Assembly (NCBI GenBank): GCA_902589095.1
Contig: CACIRR010000009.1
Coordinates: 1 to 35,784 of the forward strand
Reading direction: 5' to 3'
From: an uncultured Alphaproteobacteria bacterium
Lineage (GTDB): Bacteria; Pseudomonadota; Alphaproteobacteria; HIMB59; GCA-002718135
Length of the DNA stretch: 35,784 bases
Both the position numbers and the translations under genes were made by a program. Below the pieces are notes generated by a model. It had not been told where the DNA came from and searched no databases. It saw only the letters and a program-made list of their open reading frames with translations. Of this stretch, positions 35,375 through 35,784 are shown piece by piece (the stretch's first letter is position 1; every line of letters starts with the position of its first letter).

Positions 35375-35784
35375 TGTCATCTAATTCAATTGGAAAAATT
35401 TTCTCATTTTCAACATGGGGGGAAAGTCACGGTAAAGCAATAGGCTGTTTAATTGATGGCGTTCCTTCAAATATTGAACTTAGTGAAAAAGATATACAGC
35501 CATATCTTGATCTTAGAAAACCTGGACAATCAAAGTACACTACTCAACGAAAAGAAGATGATAAAGTAGAAATTTTATCAGGAGTGTTTGAGGGCAAAAC
35601 AACGGGTCATCCAATATCATTAATTATTTATAACAATGACCAAAGATCAAAAGATTACTCAGAAATAAAAGATAAATTTCGACCTGGTCATGCTGATTAT
35701 ACATATTGGAAAAAGTATGGCATCAGAGATTATAGAGGTGGTGGAAGATCTAGTGCCAGAGAAACTGCTATGCGAGTTGCAGCT
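35374..35784 (+). CDS. aroC: Chorismate synthase, cut by the right edge
   Basis: Last common step of aromatic amino-acid biosynthesis (EPSP to chorismate, FMN-dependent). The 137 visible codons begin [20 protein letters not shown] and include the diagnostic [34 protein letters not shown] and [20 protein letters not shown] segments. The final [16 protein letters not shown] is the family's active-site and FMN-binding stretch. The full protein is about 360 residues, so roughly 60 percent is outside. The frame starts at the A of the fabI stop. Confidence 0.95.
   Translation, partial: MSSNSIGKIFSFSTWGESHGKAIGCLIDGVPSNIELSEKDIQPYLDLRKPGQSKYTTQRKEDDKVEILSGVFEGKTTGHPISLIIYNNDQRSKDYSEIKDKFRPGHADYTYWKKYGIRDYRGGGRSSARETAMRVAA

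Overview
The window is chromosomal DNA from an AT-rich (roughly one-third G+C by eye), tightly packed bacterium. The protein families, the tRNA-Tyr/tRNA-Gly/tuf/tRNA-Trp/secE order and an alphaproteobacteria-associated membrane protein (Alph_Pro_TM/TIGR02186-like) point to a streamlined, probably marine alphaproteobacterium of the SAR11/HIMB59/AEGEAN-169 kind. That placement is inference from gene content and composition. There are no insertion sequences, phage genes or CRISPR arrays, and no gene-free stretch above about 190 bases.

Region 1 (1-17298, almost all minus strand) is the information-processing block. In transcription order it holds tRNA-Thr, (rlmB on the plus strand), tRNA-Tyr, tRNA-Gly, tuf, tRNA-Trp, secE, nusG, rplK, rplA, an L10 leader RNA, rplJ, rplL, an attenuator-like hairpin, rpoB, rpoC, a probable promoter, rpsL, rpsG, fusA and the start of rpsJ. 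The beta and str operons are thus almost joined, and tuf sits at the head of the block rather than between fusA and rpsJ.

Region 2 (17350-26049) is a molybdenum/tungsten formate-oxidation island. A soluble NAD-type formate dehydrogenase (FdsG-FdsB fusion plus FdsA) is followed by an undescribed 39-residue lipoprotein gene. Next to it are a TusA-like sulfur carrier, MoeA, MobB, a TupB-type oxyanion permease, FdhD and MobA: the functions needed to take up the oxyanion, insert the metal, make the bis-MGD cofactor and sulfurate it.

Region 3 (26098-33888) uses the same cofactor. It has a TauE/SafE exporter, a membrane-anchored three-subunit oxidoreductase most like sulfite dehydrogenase SoeABC, an Alph_Pro_TM protein, a UspA-like protein, pyrE and a small nucleotidyltransferase, mostly with overlapping ends. 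The reading is that formate is oxidised to NADH and sulfite (from organosulfur breakdown) is oxidised into the quinone pool, with an exporter for excess sulfite. Region 4 (33889-35784) has pdxH (minus), then fabI and a truncated aroC.

The most interesting material is the combined formate/sulfite bis-MGD island. Within it the lipoprotein, the lone TupB, the FdhD lacking one Cys of its CxxC pair and the Alph_Pro_TM/UspA pair stand out. A 20-base perfect palindrome in the tRNA-tuf promoter is also notable.
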